From contig JBILTR010000013.1 of assembly GCA_044371425.1 (NCBI GenBank), forward strand, positions 75,333-139,332: 64,000 nt of DNA, written 5' to 3'. Position numbers and translations under genes: made by a program. A model generated the notes under the pieces. The model was not told where the DNA came from, ran no database searches, and saw only the letters and a program-made list of their open reading frames with translations. Positions within the stretch are counted from its first letter, which is position 1, and the number at the start of each line of letters is the position of its first letter. Below, piece after piece: positions 25,284 through 35,079 of the stretch. This stretch comes from JBEISR01 sp044371425 (GTDB lineage: Bacteria > Planctomycetota > Planctomycetia > Pirellulales > Pirellulaceae).

Positions 25284-28200
25284 ATGTTCGATCGTAATCA
25301 AGCTCTGTCTCTTCGGGCTCGACCGCAGCGCAGCGCCAAGGTCTTCGGGATGGCGATCGGACTGGTCCTGGGATCGGCGATCGGAGTGCCCGCGTCTTGG
25401 GGGCAACAGCGGGATGTCGCCCAGCTGGCTCATCCTGAAATCGCCCAACAGCTGAGCCTTTCCGACGACCAGCGGGCGCAGATTCAGTCGCTACTTCAAC
25501 AGCGCAACGACGCGATCCTGGCGGCAGCGGAAGCCGACCGCAAAGCCGTGACAGCGCAGTGGGATGAGAAGGTCGCTGCGGTCCTGAACGCCGATCAGCT
25601 GGCGCAGTGGAAGTCGCCGCCTGCAGGGGAGAAGCTGCGGTTTCAATTCAGCGATATGAAATGGGCTGATGTGCTGCAGTGGTTCTCTCGCCAGGAGGGG
25701 CTGACGCTGGTGATGGACCGCGTGCCTCCCGGGGAATTCACCTACAGCGACCTGCGTGAGTATTCCCCCTCCGAGGCGATCGACCTGCTCAACAGCGTCC
25801 TGCTGACGCGAGGGTTCACGCTGGTTCGACGCGAGAAGATGTTGATCGTGTTGGAATTGTCGGACGCGATTCCGATCGAGCTGATTCCTAGGGTGACCTT
25901 GGAACAACTGGAGGCGCGGGGGAAGTTTGAACTGGTCAGCGTCCTGTTCCCCCTGGGGGCTCGCCCCATCGATGCGGTGCTCAATGAAGTCAAACCCTAT
26001 CTGGGAAGCTACGGACGAGCCGTCCCGCTGGCGCAGAGTCGGCAGTTGCTGGTGATCGAATCGGCCGGGAAGATGCGCACCATCAACGGCCTGATCAGCA
26101 GTGTTCCTGAACCACGGAAGGATCCACCGCCACCGCAACCCGAACCGCCGCCGCAGCCGGTATTCGCCGCCTACCCTATCGCTGATCTGGATCCCGAGCA
26201 GACGCTGGAGACGCTCAAGAAGCTTCTGAAGACCGAGCAGATTACGGTCGACGATAAGACGAAGGTGGTCAGCGCCTTTTTGATTCCGACGCAGCAGGCG
26301 GCGATCAAGAATGCGATTGAGACGATGGTGCAGAACCATTCTCAGGCCAGCAACTGGCAGACGATCACCTACCAAGCCGGGGGCCTTGATCCCGCAGTGC
26401 TCGCCAGCCAACTGGAAGCGATCGCTCCGCGAGCCAAGGTGGTGGCCGATCCCAAGTCGGCATCGCTGGTGGTGACCGCACTGGCTGCAGATCATCTGGT
26501 GATCGGAGAACTGTTCAAGGCGATTCCCAAGACCGAACTGCGGTCGCTGCAGATCCATCCCGTGACCTCCATGCAGAAGGAAAGACTGGCCGCGATCGGA
26601 ACCGCGCTTCCCGATTCGCTGAAGAAAATCACGATGACCGTCGCCGCTGAGGCGGACGAGGTCCTGGTCTGGGGGACGGAGGCGGAGCAGACGGAATTCG
26701 TTCAGTTGCTGGGGAAGCTGCAAGGAAGCCAGGTGCAGTCCACCGAGCCCTCGGTGCTAAAGCGCTACGAACTGCCGAAGGGAGCCGCCGCGCAGTGGAA
26801 GCTGCTGGAGCCGGACCTGAAGAAGCGCTTAGCACCGATGCAGTGGACCTATGACGCGACCGAATCGCTGGTTTGGGCTTTTGGCCCACCGGCCCGCCAT
26901 GAACTGCTGGCCCAGACGCTCCAGGAGATGATCCAGCCCCCCTCCACAGATCGCCAGCCCGTCCTGCTGACCTATCCGCTCAAGCATGCAGAGGCCAGTG
27001 GGCTGGCAACGCTGATGACGGGGCTGTTCCCGAGCGCTTCGATCGTCCCAGATGCCAAGCGAAAGCTGCTTCTGGTGACCGCGACCCTGGAGGATCATGC
27101 AAAGATCAAGGCGGCCCTGCAGCCGCTAGATGAAGCCAGCGAGATGACGACTCAGGTGGAGGTCAAACAGTACGAGGTCCTTGGACTGCCCGCGACCAGC
27201 GTCGTGACGCTGCTCCAATCAATGTGGGCTGGTGCCACCATCAGCAGCGATACGACCACCGGCAAAATCATCGTCTCGGGAACGCCGCTAGAGCACCAGC
27301 AGATCGCCGCGATGGTGCAAAAACTGAACACCACCAATCCGGCCGATCCGGTGGAGATCCAAACCTACGATGTGCCGCATGGCGAGCTGACGACGATTGT
27401 TACGATCCTGACTCAGATCGCGCCCAAGTGCACCATCACCCCCGATTCGGTCGCTAGGCGACTGACGGTCTATGGACCGGTCTCACAGCAGAAACGGCTA
27501 TCGGAGGCACTCGAGAAGATTCTCAAGGCCGGCGCTCCCGATCCCAGCGGCAAGGAAGTGCGGTTGATCCCGGTCGATCCAGCGGTCACCGATGCGATCA
27601 CCGCTTCGACCGCCATCAAGCCGCTCCTCCCCCCCTCGATCACACTCCTCCCCAACAGCTCGACCGGTACCATCACCGCGACGGGGACTCCCGAGCAGTT
27701 GGACCAGGCCGAGCAGTTGGTGGCAAGGTTGTTGGCGGGGATGCAGGGCAAGAAGCCGCTTCAGAAGAGCTATCCACTGGGGCAGCTGGATGGGACTTCG
27801 GTTGTGAGACTACTGGCGAACATGATGCCGCGAGTCACTGCGACGGTCGATGCAGCGACTGGCACCCTGTTTGTCTTGGGAGTCCAGGAGGATCACCAGC
27901 GCGTCGAGGAGATGCTGCAGCAGTTGCGCCAAGTCGGGGATGGCCCGGCGCCGGAACTGCGGTTCTATGAGATCAAGGCGGTTTCCTCCTCATCGCTATT
28001 GACGTCCCTTCAGAGCCTCTACAAGAAGGCGACCTTTTCGGTCGACGCGACATCGGGAAAACTGATCGCTCTAGCGACCCCTGACGAACACCAATTGGTC
28101 CAGCAGACGATCGACCAATTCCACTTGGCATCGAAAGAATCGCCGATGGAAGTGAGGACCTATGCGGTCCCTTTCGGCGATCTGACGACGTTGCCTACCC

Positions 28201-31025
28201 TGCTGCTTCGCATCGCCCCCAAAAGTACCCCCAGCTTGGATGCAACGGGTCGCACCTTGACTCTTTTTGGTCCGGAGTCGGAGCAGCGGGTGGTGGCCGA
28301 TACGCTGGCCAAACTGCAGGAAGCAAGTCGGACAACAGGGGAGGGTAAGCAGGCGAGGCTACTTCTTGTCGATCCCCTGGTGACCGATGCACTTTCGGCA
28401 AGCACCGCGCTCAAGAGTTTGGTACCGGCAAGTGTCAGCTTGCTCCCCAATAGCTCCACCGGCACCATCCTGGCGACGGGTACCTCCGAGCAGTTGGATC
28501 AGGTCGCGTTGCAGCTAGAGCAGATTATGGCGCCGGGGATGGCGAGGAAAGCGACCAATCGTTCCTTTCCCATCGAAGGAATCGACGAAACCTCACTGGC
28601 TCGACTTTTGCTCTCGATCGTCCCCAAAGCGACCACCGCCATCGACGCGAAAAGTCGCACGCTGTTCGCTACCGGTTCACCGGAGGATCTGACTCGCATT
28701 GAAGAGATCGTCAAGCAGTTGCAGACGGCCGAGGGGGAGTCCGCCCAGGAGATGCGGGTCTACGAGATTCGAGGCGTTTCTTCGACCGCAGTGCTGCTGG
28801 CCTTGCAGGGATTGCAGAAGGAGATGGTGTTTGGGGTAGAGCCGGCGACGGGGAAGATCGTGGGACTTGGCACCGCCCAGGAGCATGCTTCGGTCCAAAA
28901 GGCGATCGACGCCTTCCATGCTTCTGCGATGGAGGCACCGATGGAGGTGCAGACCTACCCGGCTCCCTATGGCGATCTGACGACGCTACCCAGTGTCTTT
29001 GCAAAAATCGCACCGCGCACCACCGTCAGTGTCGACCCGATTGGACGAGCGGTGACGGCGTTCGGACCTGCGGAGGAATTGCAGAAGGTGGCTGGGGCGC
29101 TGGCGAAGCTGAAGGAGACCTCCGAGTCGACGCAGCAGCGTGGCACGGTTCGGTTGTTCCGCGTCGACTGGCGATCGACCGATGCCGCCTCGGCGGCCGC
29201 TGCCCTCCGCCCTGCCCTTCCCCCCGGTGTGACACTGCAGCCCAACAGCAGCACTGGAACGATTACCGCCAGCGGCACTCCCGAGCAGCTGGCGATGGTC
29301 GAGCAGTTGCTGAAGACCTTGGGAGAGGGAAGTTCGCAGCGATTCACCCCCAAGACGTATTCGATCGGTGGGATGGATGCGGCGGAAGTGGAGAACCTGA
29401 TCGAGGACCTAGTCCCACGCTCCCGCACCGCCTACGATCCCCGCTCGGGCAAACTACTGGTCAATGCCTCGGAGGAAGATCATCAACGGATCACCGATTT
29501 GCTGAAGCAGATCTCCTCGCTTCCGGCCGATGGCGCTGCGGTGCGCACCGTCCCTGTTCGCTTTGGCGATCCCGAATCGATCGAGAACGCTTTGGAGCGA
29601 TCGATGGGAAGGCGCAGCACGATGAGCATCATGGCGGATGAACAGTCCAGTGCGATTTATTTGGTGGGCAAGGCAGAGGAAGTCGCTGCTGCAGAGAAGC
29701 TGATCACCGAACTGGATCGTCCCTCGGGATCGTCCAAGTCGTGGCAGGTCTACGCGCTGGGCCGCTTGGATCCCGGTTCCTTCCGCAACGCCGTCGATGC
29801 GATGTACCGCGATCTCCCTGCCAGCCGGGCGCCGACGATCCATCTGGATGAGGCCAACCAGAAAATGTTGGTGGGGGCTAGCGCCGAGCAGATGGAACAG
29901 ATTCAAGAGCTGATGGATCAGTTGGGCGGATCGGAAGTGTCGGCGTCGGGAAGATCGGCCAACATGCGAACGATCCCGATGACGCGAGAAGCCGTCAAGG
30001 CGATTCAGGAAATCCAGCGGGTTTGGCCGATGATGCGATCCAACCCACTGCAGGTGATCGATCCCAACCAGCTGCGGCTTCAAGGCGGTGGAGCACTTCC
30101 TGATGGATCCAATGAGCCATCCAGCGAACTCCAGCCCCCCGATGCCGAAGAGTCGTTGGTGGAGCAGGTGCAGCAGGAAGCGATCGCTTCGGATCCCCGG
30201 TTGCAGGAGGCGATCGAGCGGGATGCGGGGCAGGCGGTCGCTCCGCAGCCAGAAAAAGGATCGCTGCCTCCCGTCATCCTGATCCCAGGTAGCGACCGAT
30301 GGACGATTGCGTCGGAGGATGCACAGGCGCTGGAGGATCTGGAGCGACTGCTGCAGATGACCACCTCCGCTCGCATCGTACCGACGATGCAGAGTGGCAA
30401 TTACTCGATCTACCTGCTGAAGCATGCTGGTGCGGAGGAGATGACCGATATCCTCGACACGCTTTTTCAACGCCGTAACAGCAGCGGATCCTCGGGTGGG
30501 ACACGACCGGTCTTCACCAGCGATGCGAGGACCAATGCCTTGATGATCTACAGCAATCCTTCCGATCGGCAGGTGATTGAAGAACTGCTTTCGGTGCTCG
30601 ACGCCCGGGAGCTTGGCGATTCCCTGCAGCGGATTGTGCCGAGACTAGTTCCTCTGCAGCACGCCGATGCCACTCAGGTGCTCGACATCGTTCGCGATGT
30701 CTATCGATCGTCGATCAATGCCGATGGTGGGCGTCGACCGCTTCGGATCCCCGAAGGGGTTTCCTCTGAGGTGGCATTGCTGATGCAGCAGATCAATGCC
30801 AGTTCCTCGGGCCCGCTCCTTACCGTCGGTGTGGATGAGACGACCAATTCGATTGTGCTGCGGGCGCCGACGGATCTGGCAAAGGAGGTGACGGATTTCA
30901 TCGAGCAGATGGATCGTCAATCGATCGAGAAACCAGCTTCTCGCGTCCTGATCGTACCGCTCAAGTCGGTCAATGCCGAACGGATCGAAAAGGCGATTGA
31001 ATCCTTGCTTCGCGGGCGGAGGTAA
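25284..31025 (+). CDS. Giant exported protein of tandem secretin-N-like domains, no secretin barrel
   Basis: The protein has 1,913 residues. After a signal sequence (FGMAIGLVLGSAIGVPASWGQ, to about residue 41) comes a short helical segment with LSLSDDQRAQI, then an STN/N0-like domain (about 113-190, MKWADVLQWFSRQEGLTLVMD...EAIDLLNSVLLTRGF). The rest is roughly 25 repeats of 60-70 residues with the secretin-N pattern: a beta strand, a helix, DAATGTLFVLG-type strand turn, then helix EDHQRVEEMLQQL. Residues 690-1484 form three 265-residue units of four domains each. Only a Pro/Glu-rich insert at about 1580-1670 interrupts the pattern. No C-terminal secretin channel domain follows; the protein stops after RGRR. 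It should lie in the periplasm or cell wall. It stands alone, without type II or IV pilus genes. The start has AAGGAG 11 bases upstream. Confidence 0.85.
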   Translation: MFDRNQALSLRARPQRSAKVFGMAIGLVLGSAIGVPASWGQQRDVAQLAHPEIAQQLSLSDDQRAQIQSLLQQRNDAILAAAEADRKAVTAQWDEKVAAVLNADQLAQWKSPPAGEKLRFQFSDMKWADVLQWFSRQEGLTLVMDRVPPGEFTYSDLREYSPSEAIDLLNSVLLTRGFTLVRREKMLIVLELSDAIPIELIPRVTLEQLEARGKFELVSVLFPLGARPIDAVLNEVKPYLGSYGRAVPLAQSRQLLVIESAGKMRTINGLISSVPEPRKDPPPPQPEPPPQPVFAAYPIADLDPEQTLETLKKLLKTEQITVDDKTKVVSAFLIPTQQAAIKNAIETMVQNHSQASNWQTITYQAGGLDPAVLASQLEAIAPRAKVVADPKSASLVVTALAADHLVIGELFKAIPKTELRSLQIHPVTSMQKERLAAIGTALPDSLKKITMTVAAEADEVLVWGTEAEQTEFVQLLGKLQGSQVQSTEPSVLKRYELPKGAAAQWKLLEPDLKKRLAPMQWTYDATESLVWAFGPPARHELLAQTLQEMIQPPSTDRQPVLLTYPLKHAEASGLATLMTGLFPSASIVPDAKRKLLLVTATLEDHAKIKAALQPLDEASEMTTQVEVKQYEVLGLPATSVVTLLQSMWAGATISSDTTTGKIIVSGTPLEHQQIAAMVQKLNTTNPADPVEIQTYDVPHGELTTIVTILTQIAPKCTITPDSVARRLTVYGPVSQQKRLSEALEKILKAGAPDPSGKEVRLIPVDPAVTDAITASTAIKPLLPPSITLLPNSSTGTITATGTPEQLDQAEQLVARLLAGMQGKKPLQKSYPLGQLDGTSVVRLLANMMPRVTATVDAATGTLFVLGVQEDHQRVEEMLQQLRQVGDGPAPELRFYEIKAVSSSSLLTSLQSLYKKATFSVDATSGKLIALATPDEHQLVQQTIDQFHLASKESPMEVRTYAVPFGDLTTLPTLLLRIAPKSTPSLDATGRTLTLFGPESEQRVVADTLAKLQEASRTTGEGKQARLLLVDPLVTDALSASTALKSLVPASVSLLPNSSTGTILATGTSEQLDQVALQLEQIMAPGMARKATNRSFPIEGIDETSLARLLLSIVPKATTAIDAKSRTLFATGSPEDLTRIEEIVKQLQTAEGESAQEMRVYEIRGVSSTAVLLALQGLQKEMVFGVEPATGKIVGLGTAQEHASVQKAIDAFHASAMEAPMEVQTYPAPYGDLTTLPSVFAKIAPRTTVSVDPIGRAVTAFGPAEELQKVAGALAKLKETSESTQQRGTVRLFRVDWRSTDAASAAAALRPALPPGVTLQPNSSTGTITASGTPEQLAMVEQLLKTLGEGSSQRFTPKTYSIGGMDAAEVENLIEDLVPRSRTAYDPRSGKLLVNASEEDHQRITDLLKQISSLPADGAAVRTVPVRFGDPESIENALERSMGRRSTMSIMADEQSSAIYLVGKAEEVAAAEKLITELDRPSGSSKSWQVYALGRLDPGSFRNAVDAMYRDLPASRAPTIHLDEANQKMLVGASAEQMEQIQELMDQLGGSEVSASGRSANMRTIPMTREAVKAIQEIQRVWPMMRSNPLQVIDPNQLRLQGGGALPDGSNEPSSELQPPDAEESLVEQVQQEAIASDPRLQEAIERDAGQAVAPQPEKGSLPPVILIPGSDRWTIASEDAQALEDLERLLQMTTSARIVPTMQSGNYSIYLLKHAGAEEMTDILDTLFQRRNSSGSSGGTRPVFTSDARTNALMIYSNPSDRQVIEELLSVLDARELGDSLQRIVPRLVPLQHADATQVLDIVRDVYRSSINADGGRRPLRIPEGVSSEVALLMQQINASSSGPLLTVGVDETTNSIVLRAPTDLAKEVTDFIEQMDRQSIEKPASRVLIVPLKSVNAERIEKAIESLLRGRR
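27351..29735 (+). repeat. Threefold 795-bp in-frame repeat inside the secretin-N gene
   Basis: Units begin at 27351, 28146 and 28941, exactly 795 bases (265 codons) apart, and end at 29735. Anchors are (V/M)E(I/V)(Q/R)TY followed by (G)(E/D)LTT at each start and LPNSSTGTI or QPNSSTGTI at the same offset. Units 2 and 3 look closer to each other than to unit 1. Each holds four secretin-N-like domains. Confidence 0.85.
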
Positions 31026-31306
31026 GACGATTGTCGTTGGCGATCCAGTTGCTGCCCCGCGAGGGGAAAGAAATTTCTCGATGTCCTTGGCGGCAACTCG
31101 CTAGTCACCGCCAGTTGCCAATGGAGAGATTCGAGAGAGCACGTAGCAAAATCCTCAGTGTCTCCGCGCCTCCGTGAGATCCCCAGGAAACAGCCCAGGC
31201 GATCGTCGTTCACATCACCGCACGGAAAACGAGAACCGCAGATGATCATTGCGTCGAGCCGCTAGCTGCTGGTTTTGCTGTGGACTGAACCTGCAACCGG
31301 CAACTG

Positions 31307-32620
31307 TCAGGTCGAATTGCCGGACGAGCTGATCTGGAGGGCTCGGTCGCTGATATCCTTGCGGCACCAGGCTCCTGGCCAACGCACCTTCTGGACTGCC
31401 GTGTAGGCCTGCAGTTTCGCGGCGGAGATCGTCGCGCCCAGAGCGGTCACTCCCAGCACGCGGCCGCCATCGGTGAGGACGCGTCCTTGTTCCAGTCGGG
31501 TGCCAGCGTGGAACACCTTCACGTCTTCCACTTGTCCGGCAGCTTCCAGGCCAGTGATCTCTTTCCCCTTTTCGTACTCTCCAGGATATCCCTCGCTGGC
31601 CACAACGACGCAGAGCGCCGGGCGCGGATCCCAGATCGGATCTTCGATCGAATCGAGGCAGCCATCGACCGTGGCCTCGAGGATATCCATCAGATCGCTT
31701 TGCAGTCGCATCAGCAGCGGTTGGCATTCGGGATCCCCCAGTCGCACGTTGAACTCCAGCGTCTTGGGGCCGGCCGAGGTAAGCATCAGGCCGGCGTAGA
31801 GGACTCCTTTGAAAGGCTTTCGGTTCCGCTTCATCGTGTGGATCGTGGGGACCAAAATCCGTTCTTCGATCGACTCCAGAAGCTCCGTGTCGACAATCGG
31901 TGTCGGGCAATAGGCTCCCATGCCCCCGGTGTTCGGTCCGGTGTCGCCATCGAAGGCCGCCTTGTGGTCTTGGCAAGGCGGAAGTGTCAGGATCGTCTTG
32001 CCGTCGGTGATGGCAAGCACGCTGGCTTCGGGACCCTCCAGCCGTTCCTCGATCACCATCTGGCGGCCTGCCTTGCCAAACTCTTCGCGCCGGGCGATGC
32101 GATCGATCGCATCGAGGGCATCCTGACGTCGGGAGCAGACGATCACCCCTTTGCCTGAGGCAAGGCCATCGGCCTTGACGACAACGGGAGCCCGATCTCG
32201 TTCGTTGGGATAGCGGGCCTTGATATAGCGCATTGCGCTGTCGGCGTCGCGAAAGACCTGGAAGTCGGCGGTGGGGATATCTGCCTGTCGCAACAAGTTT
32301 TTGCAGAAGACTTTACTGCTTTCCAGTTGAGCCGCTGCCTGGGTTGGGCCGAAAATCCGCAACCCTTCCTTCTGGAAAGCATCGACGATTCCGAGCGCTA
32401 GCGGTGCCTCGGGCCCAACCACGGTCAGACCGATTTTTTCCTTTTTGGCCAGGGCGATCAGCGCGGCGATGTCGGTTGAGGAGATCGCGACGTTTTCTGC
32501 TTCCAGTGCCGTACCCGCATTGCCGGGGGCTACGAAAATCTGATCGACCCTGGAGCTTTGTGAGATCTTCCAGGCGAGCGCATGCTCGCGACCACCATTG
32601 CCGACAATCAAAACCTTCAT
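31307..32620 (-). CDS. purD: Phosphoribosylamine-glycine ligase
   Basis: The 437-residue enzyme catalyses the second step of purine synthesis. It starts MKVLIVGNGGREHALAWKI at ATG 32620; a TTG nine bases upstream is less likely. The N-domain is followed by an ATP-grasp region with VVKADGLASGKGVIVC, EERLEGPEASVLAITDGKT, PCQDHKAAFDGDTGPNTGGMGAYCPTP, and EFNVRLGDPECQPLL, and then the C-domain with VVVASEGYPG. It is the last gene of a co-directional run that includes terC and coaD. The C-terminus (CRKDISDRALQISSSGNST) is a little extended, but otherwise the length is normal. Confidence 0.96.
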   Translation of the reverse strand: MKVLIVGNGGREHALAWKISQSSRVDQIFVAPGNAGTALEAENVAISSTDIAALIALAKKEKIGLTVVGPEAPLALGIVDAFQKEGLRIFGPTQAAAQLESSKVFCKNLLRQADIPTADFQVFRDADSAMRYIKARYPNERDRAPVVVKADGLASGKGVIVCSRRQDALDAIDRIARREEFGKAGRQMVIEERLEGPEASVLAITDGKTILTLPPCQDHKAAFDGDTGPNTGGMGAYCPTPIVDTELLESIEERILVPTIHTMKRNRKPFKGVLYAGLMLTSAGPKTLEFNVRLGDPECQPLLMRLQSDLMDILEATVDGCLDSIEDPIWDPRPALCVVVASEGYPGEYEKGKEITGLEAAGQVEDVKVFHAGTRLEQGRVLTDGGRVLGVTALGATISAAKLQAYTAVQKVRWPGAWCRKDISDRALQISSSGNST

Positions 32621-32747
32621 CAGATCCAACTCAAGAAAGTGGTGTTGGGAACTCCCGGGGAAGATCCGGGTTTCAGCTCAGAGACATCCGGACCGGTGCC
32701 GACCGATTGTAGCGGTCGGCACCGTCGATCGGGAGGGATCGAGAGAC

Positions 32748-33659
32748 TCAGGATCCTTCATGGGACACCTGCCGTCTGGCTTTGGGAATGAATCCGACCA
32801 GGAAGCACAGCAGCATGGTGACCCAGAAGAACCAGAAGGCAGGGCTGGTCAGCGAATGGAAATCGAGCACCGGATGTTCCTCACCGATTTCATTGAACCA
32901 CCAGTCGGCGACCAGCTTCAATCCAATCACCGATACCAGCAGGTAGGCGGAGGTTTCAAAGCGGGGGAATTTTTCCAGCAACCGGATGAAGATGGCCGCG
33001 GCCACTCGCATCAAAAGGACACCCAGCATGCCACCCAGGACAACCACCCAAAGCTTTGGATGAAGCCCTGGTGTGTCGTCCTCCTTGGGACCAACCAGCG
33101 CGATCGCTGCCAGGATGGAGTCGACGGCGAAAGCGATATCGGTCAGTTCGATCACCACCACCGTTGGCCAAAATTTCGCGAAAGCCCTGGCAGTGCCATT
33201 GGCGGCGCGACCTGAGGACCCGTTGACCACTTCCAGTTCGGGGGCTGGCACCGGGATGCGAGCTTCCAGTTCTTCTTCTTCTTCCTTCGCCGACAGGGGA
33301 CTTCCATCGTCGGCGTGCACCAGCACCGGTTGCTCCTCGTCCCCGAGGACGATTTGCTCTTCCGCCGTTCCGAACCACTGCTCTAGGAAGTACTTTCCTG
33401 CAACGAACAGGAGGTAGCCACCACCGATCAGTTTGACGACTTCAATGCCCAGTAACAGCTGAGCGAAGATGATGGCGATGACGCGAAATACGAAGGCCCC
33501 CACCAGACCATACATCAAGGCACGCTGACGTTGGTGCGGTGGCAACCGCTTGGCCAGCAGGCCAAGCACCAGGGCGTTGTCGATCGAAAGCACACCTTCC
33601 AGGATCACCAAGAGAGCCACGACCGCCAGATCGTGGTATTCGAAAGTCTGTCCGAACAT
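32748..33659 (-). CDS. TerC family integral membrane protein
   Basis: The 303-residue protein has about seven to eight membrane helices and the TerC signatures EGVLSIDNALVLGLLAKRLP in the first and ELTDIAFAVDSILAAIAL in the second half, each with acidic residues inside a helix that are thought to bind metal. Between the halves is a charged loop of roughly 65 residues with a poly-Glu run (EEEEELEA). The family is linked to metal-ion efflux (manganese in some members) or metal loading of exoenzymes. It starts 59 bases after the class III aminotransferase gene and ends 127 bases before purD. Confidence 0.9.
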   Translation of the reverse strand: MFGQTFEYHDLAVVALLVILEGVLSIDNALVLGLLAKRLPPHQRQRALMYGLVGAFVFRVIAIIFAQLLLGIEVVKLIGGGYLLFVAGKYFLEQWFGTAEEQIVLGDEEQPVLVHADDGSPLSAKEEEEELEARIPVPAPELEVVNGSSGRAANGTARAFAKFWPTVVVIELTDIAFAVDSILAAIALVGPKEDDTPGLHPKLWVVVLGGMLGVLLMRVAAAIFIRLLEKFPRFETSAYLLVSVIGLKLVADWWFNEIGEEHPVLDFHSLTSPAFWFFWVTMLLCFLVGFIPKARRQVSHEGS

Positions 33660-33718
33660 AGGAAGGCTCCAGGCTCCGATCTCGAATTCAACAATGTACG
33701 CTGGTCGGCTCTCTTCGG

Positions 33719-35065
33719 CTAGTGCCGCTGATCGGCCCGGTGGGGAGTCTCATGGGTGTTGCAGCGGGGCGTATGCCATCCCTTTTGGAGACGTTCCAGC
33801 ATCCAATCCCACGCATGTGGCGGAGTGACCAGCGGCGGAAGTGCCACCAGTCGATTGCCTTTGGGGCCCGACCAATGGAAGAGGACTCCCGCCTTGCGCG
33901 CTTCGCAGGCCAGTTGCCAAGCCAGCTCTCTGGATCGCTCGCTGGATTCCTCTTGCACTTCTAGGACTCCAAAGGCCCCGATCCCTTCGATCGCAGTGGG
34001 GAAAGAAAGTGCTTTGGCCGCATCGGTCATCACCGCGCGCACCCCCGCCCCGGCTGCATCGGACCAGACCTTCCAGGGTGTTTGCTCCAGCAGTTCCAGC
34101 ACCGCCAGCGCGACGCGACAGGCCAGCGGACCACCCCCAAATGTCTCCGACTCGACTCCTGCCGGGAATTCATCCATCGATGCGGCAGGACCCAACACCG
34201 CTGCGATGGGGACGATGCCTCCCCCGAGGCTTTTGCCGACACAGATCAAATCAGGGATCCAGCCTTGGGCCTGGCAGGCCAGAAGGTTGCCGGTCCGTCC
34301 CAGGCCGGTCTGCACTTCATCGCAGATCAACCACCATCCACGCTGGTCGGCCAGACGCCGTAGATCGCGAAACAGCGAATCGGCTGCCTTCAGATATCCT
34401 TTCGCTCCCGGAATCGGTTCGACAATCACCGCAGAAACATCGTCAAGTAGCGGTTCGTTAGCAGCCACCCAGGACTTCAGGCAGTCTGCGGTCTGGCAAT
34501 CGGTGACCAAGTGTCCCCATCCACATCGCCTGCAATCGGGAAAGGGGATCGATCCGTGGGGAATGGTCGGAAGTTGCTTCAGCCATCGCGTATCGCTGAT
34601 GGCGCCGGTGGCGATCGATCGACCGTGAAAACCTCGATCGAAGTGGAGGATTCGGCCTGGCTTGCGGTGAAGAGCCAGTTTCATCGCAAGCTCGACGGCT
34701 CTCGCCCCCGTGGTGACCAGCCAAGCTTTGCAGGGGGACGATTGTCCGGCATCGCCGTTTGCCATCGGATGCATCGCAGCAAGTTTCGCGCACAACCGCC
34801 TTCGTAGCTCGGTCGCCAGTCCAGTCAGATGAGGCAACCGTGCGGATTGCTGCTGCGCGGCTGCCACGAGTTTGGGATGAGCGTGTCCCCAGAGAAGGCT
34901 GCCGTAGGAGGCAACCAGATCCAGGTACCGACGGCCCTCGCTATCCCAAAGCCAGCAGGCGCTACCGCGAACCCAAATGGGACCGGTGTTCGGGTCCTCC
35001 GCCCGTAGGAGCGGTCTAGGGGTTGGATCGTCAGCGGCCTGTTCCCAAGTCACTTGATATTCCAA
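33719..35065 (-). CDS. Class III pyridoxal-phosphate aminotransferase
   Basis: The 448-residue protein has the class III fold: an N-terminal WDSEGRRYLDLVASYGSLLWGHAHP, the ATGAR-type loop VTTGARAVELAMKLAL, the active-site strand ICDEVQTGLGRTG, the PLP lysine in CVGKSLGGG at about residue 278, and ETFGGGPLACRVALAVLELL. A four-cysteine insertion (PDCRRCGWGHLVTDCQTADC) resembles that of some ornithine/GABA-type relatives. Substrate is unknown; ornithine, acetylornithine or 4-aminobutyrate-type amines are possible. It begins 14 bases after coaD and so is probably translated from the same mRNA. Confidence 0.9.
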   Translation of the reverse strand: MEYQVTWEQAADDPTPRPLLRAEDPNTGPIWVRGSACWLWDSEGRRYLDLVASYGSLLWGHAHPKLVAAAQQQSARLPHLTGLATELRRRLCAKLAAMHPMANGDAGQSSPCKAWLVTTGARAVELAMKLALHRKPGRILHFDRGFHGRSIATGAISDTRWLKQLPTIPHGSIPFPDCRRCGWGHLVTDCQTADCLKSWVAANEPLLDDVSAVIVEPIPGAKGYLKAADSLFRDLRRLADQRGWWLICDEVQTGLGRTGNLLACQAQGWIPDLICVGKSLGGGIVPIAAVLGPAASMDEFPAGVESETFGGGPLACRVALAVLELLEQTPWKVWSDAAGAGVRAVMTDAAKALSFPTAIEGIGAFGVLEVQEESSERSRELAWQLACEARKAGVLFHWSGPKGNRLVALPPLVTPPHAWDWMLERLQKGWHTPRCNTHETPHRADQRH

Positions 35066-35079
35066 TGTTGGTTAGAATG

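Noticed and set aside
25491..26723. 410-residue minus-strand frame
   Set aside because: It is antisense to the giant secretin-N gene, with no signal peptide or motif.
31026..31306. Possible missing secretin channel domain after the giant gene (frameshift)
   Set aside because: The downstream bases contain no frame with secretin-like sequence before purD, so the protein seems to end naturally.
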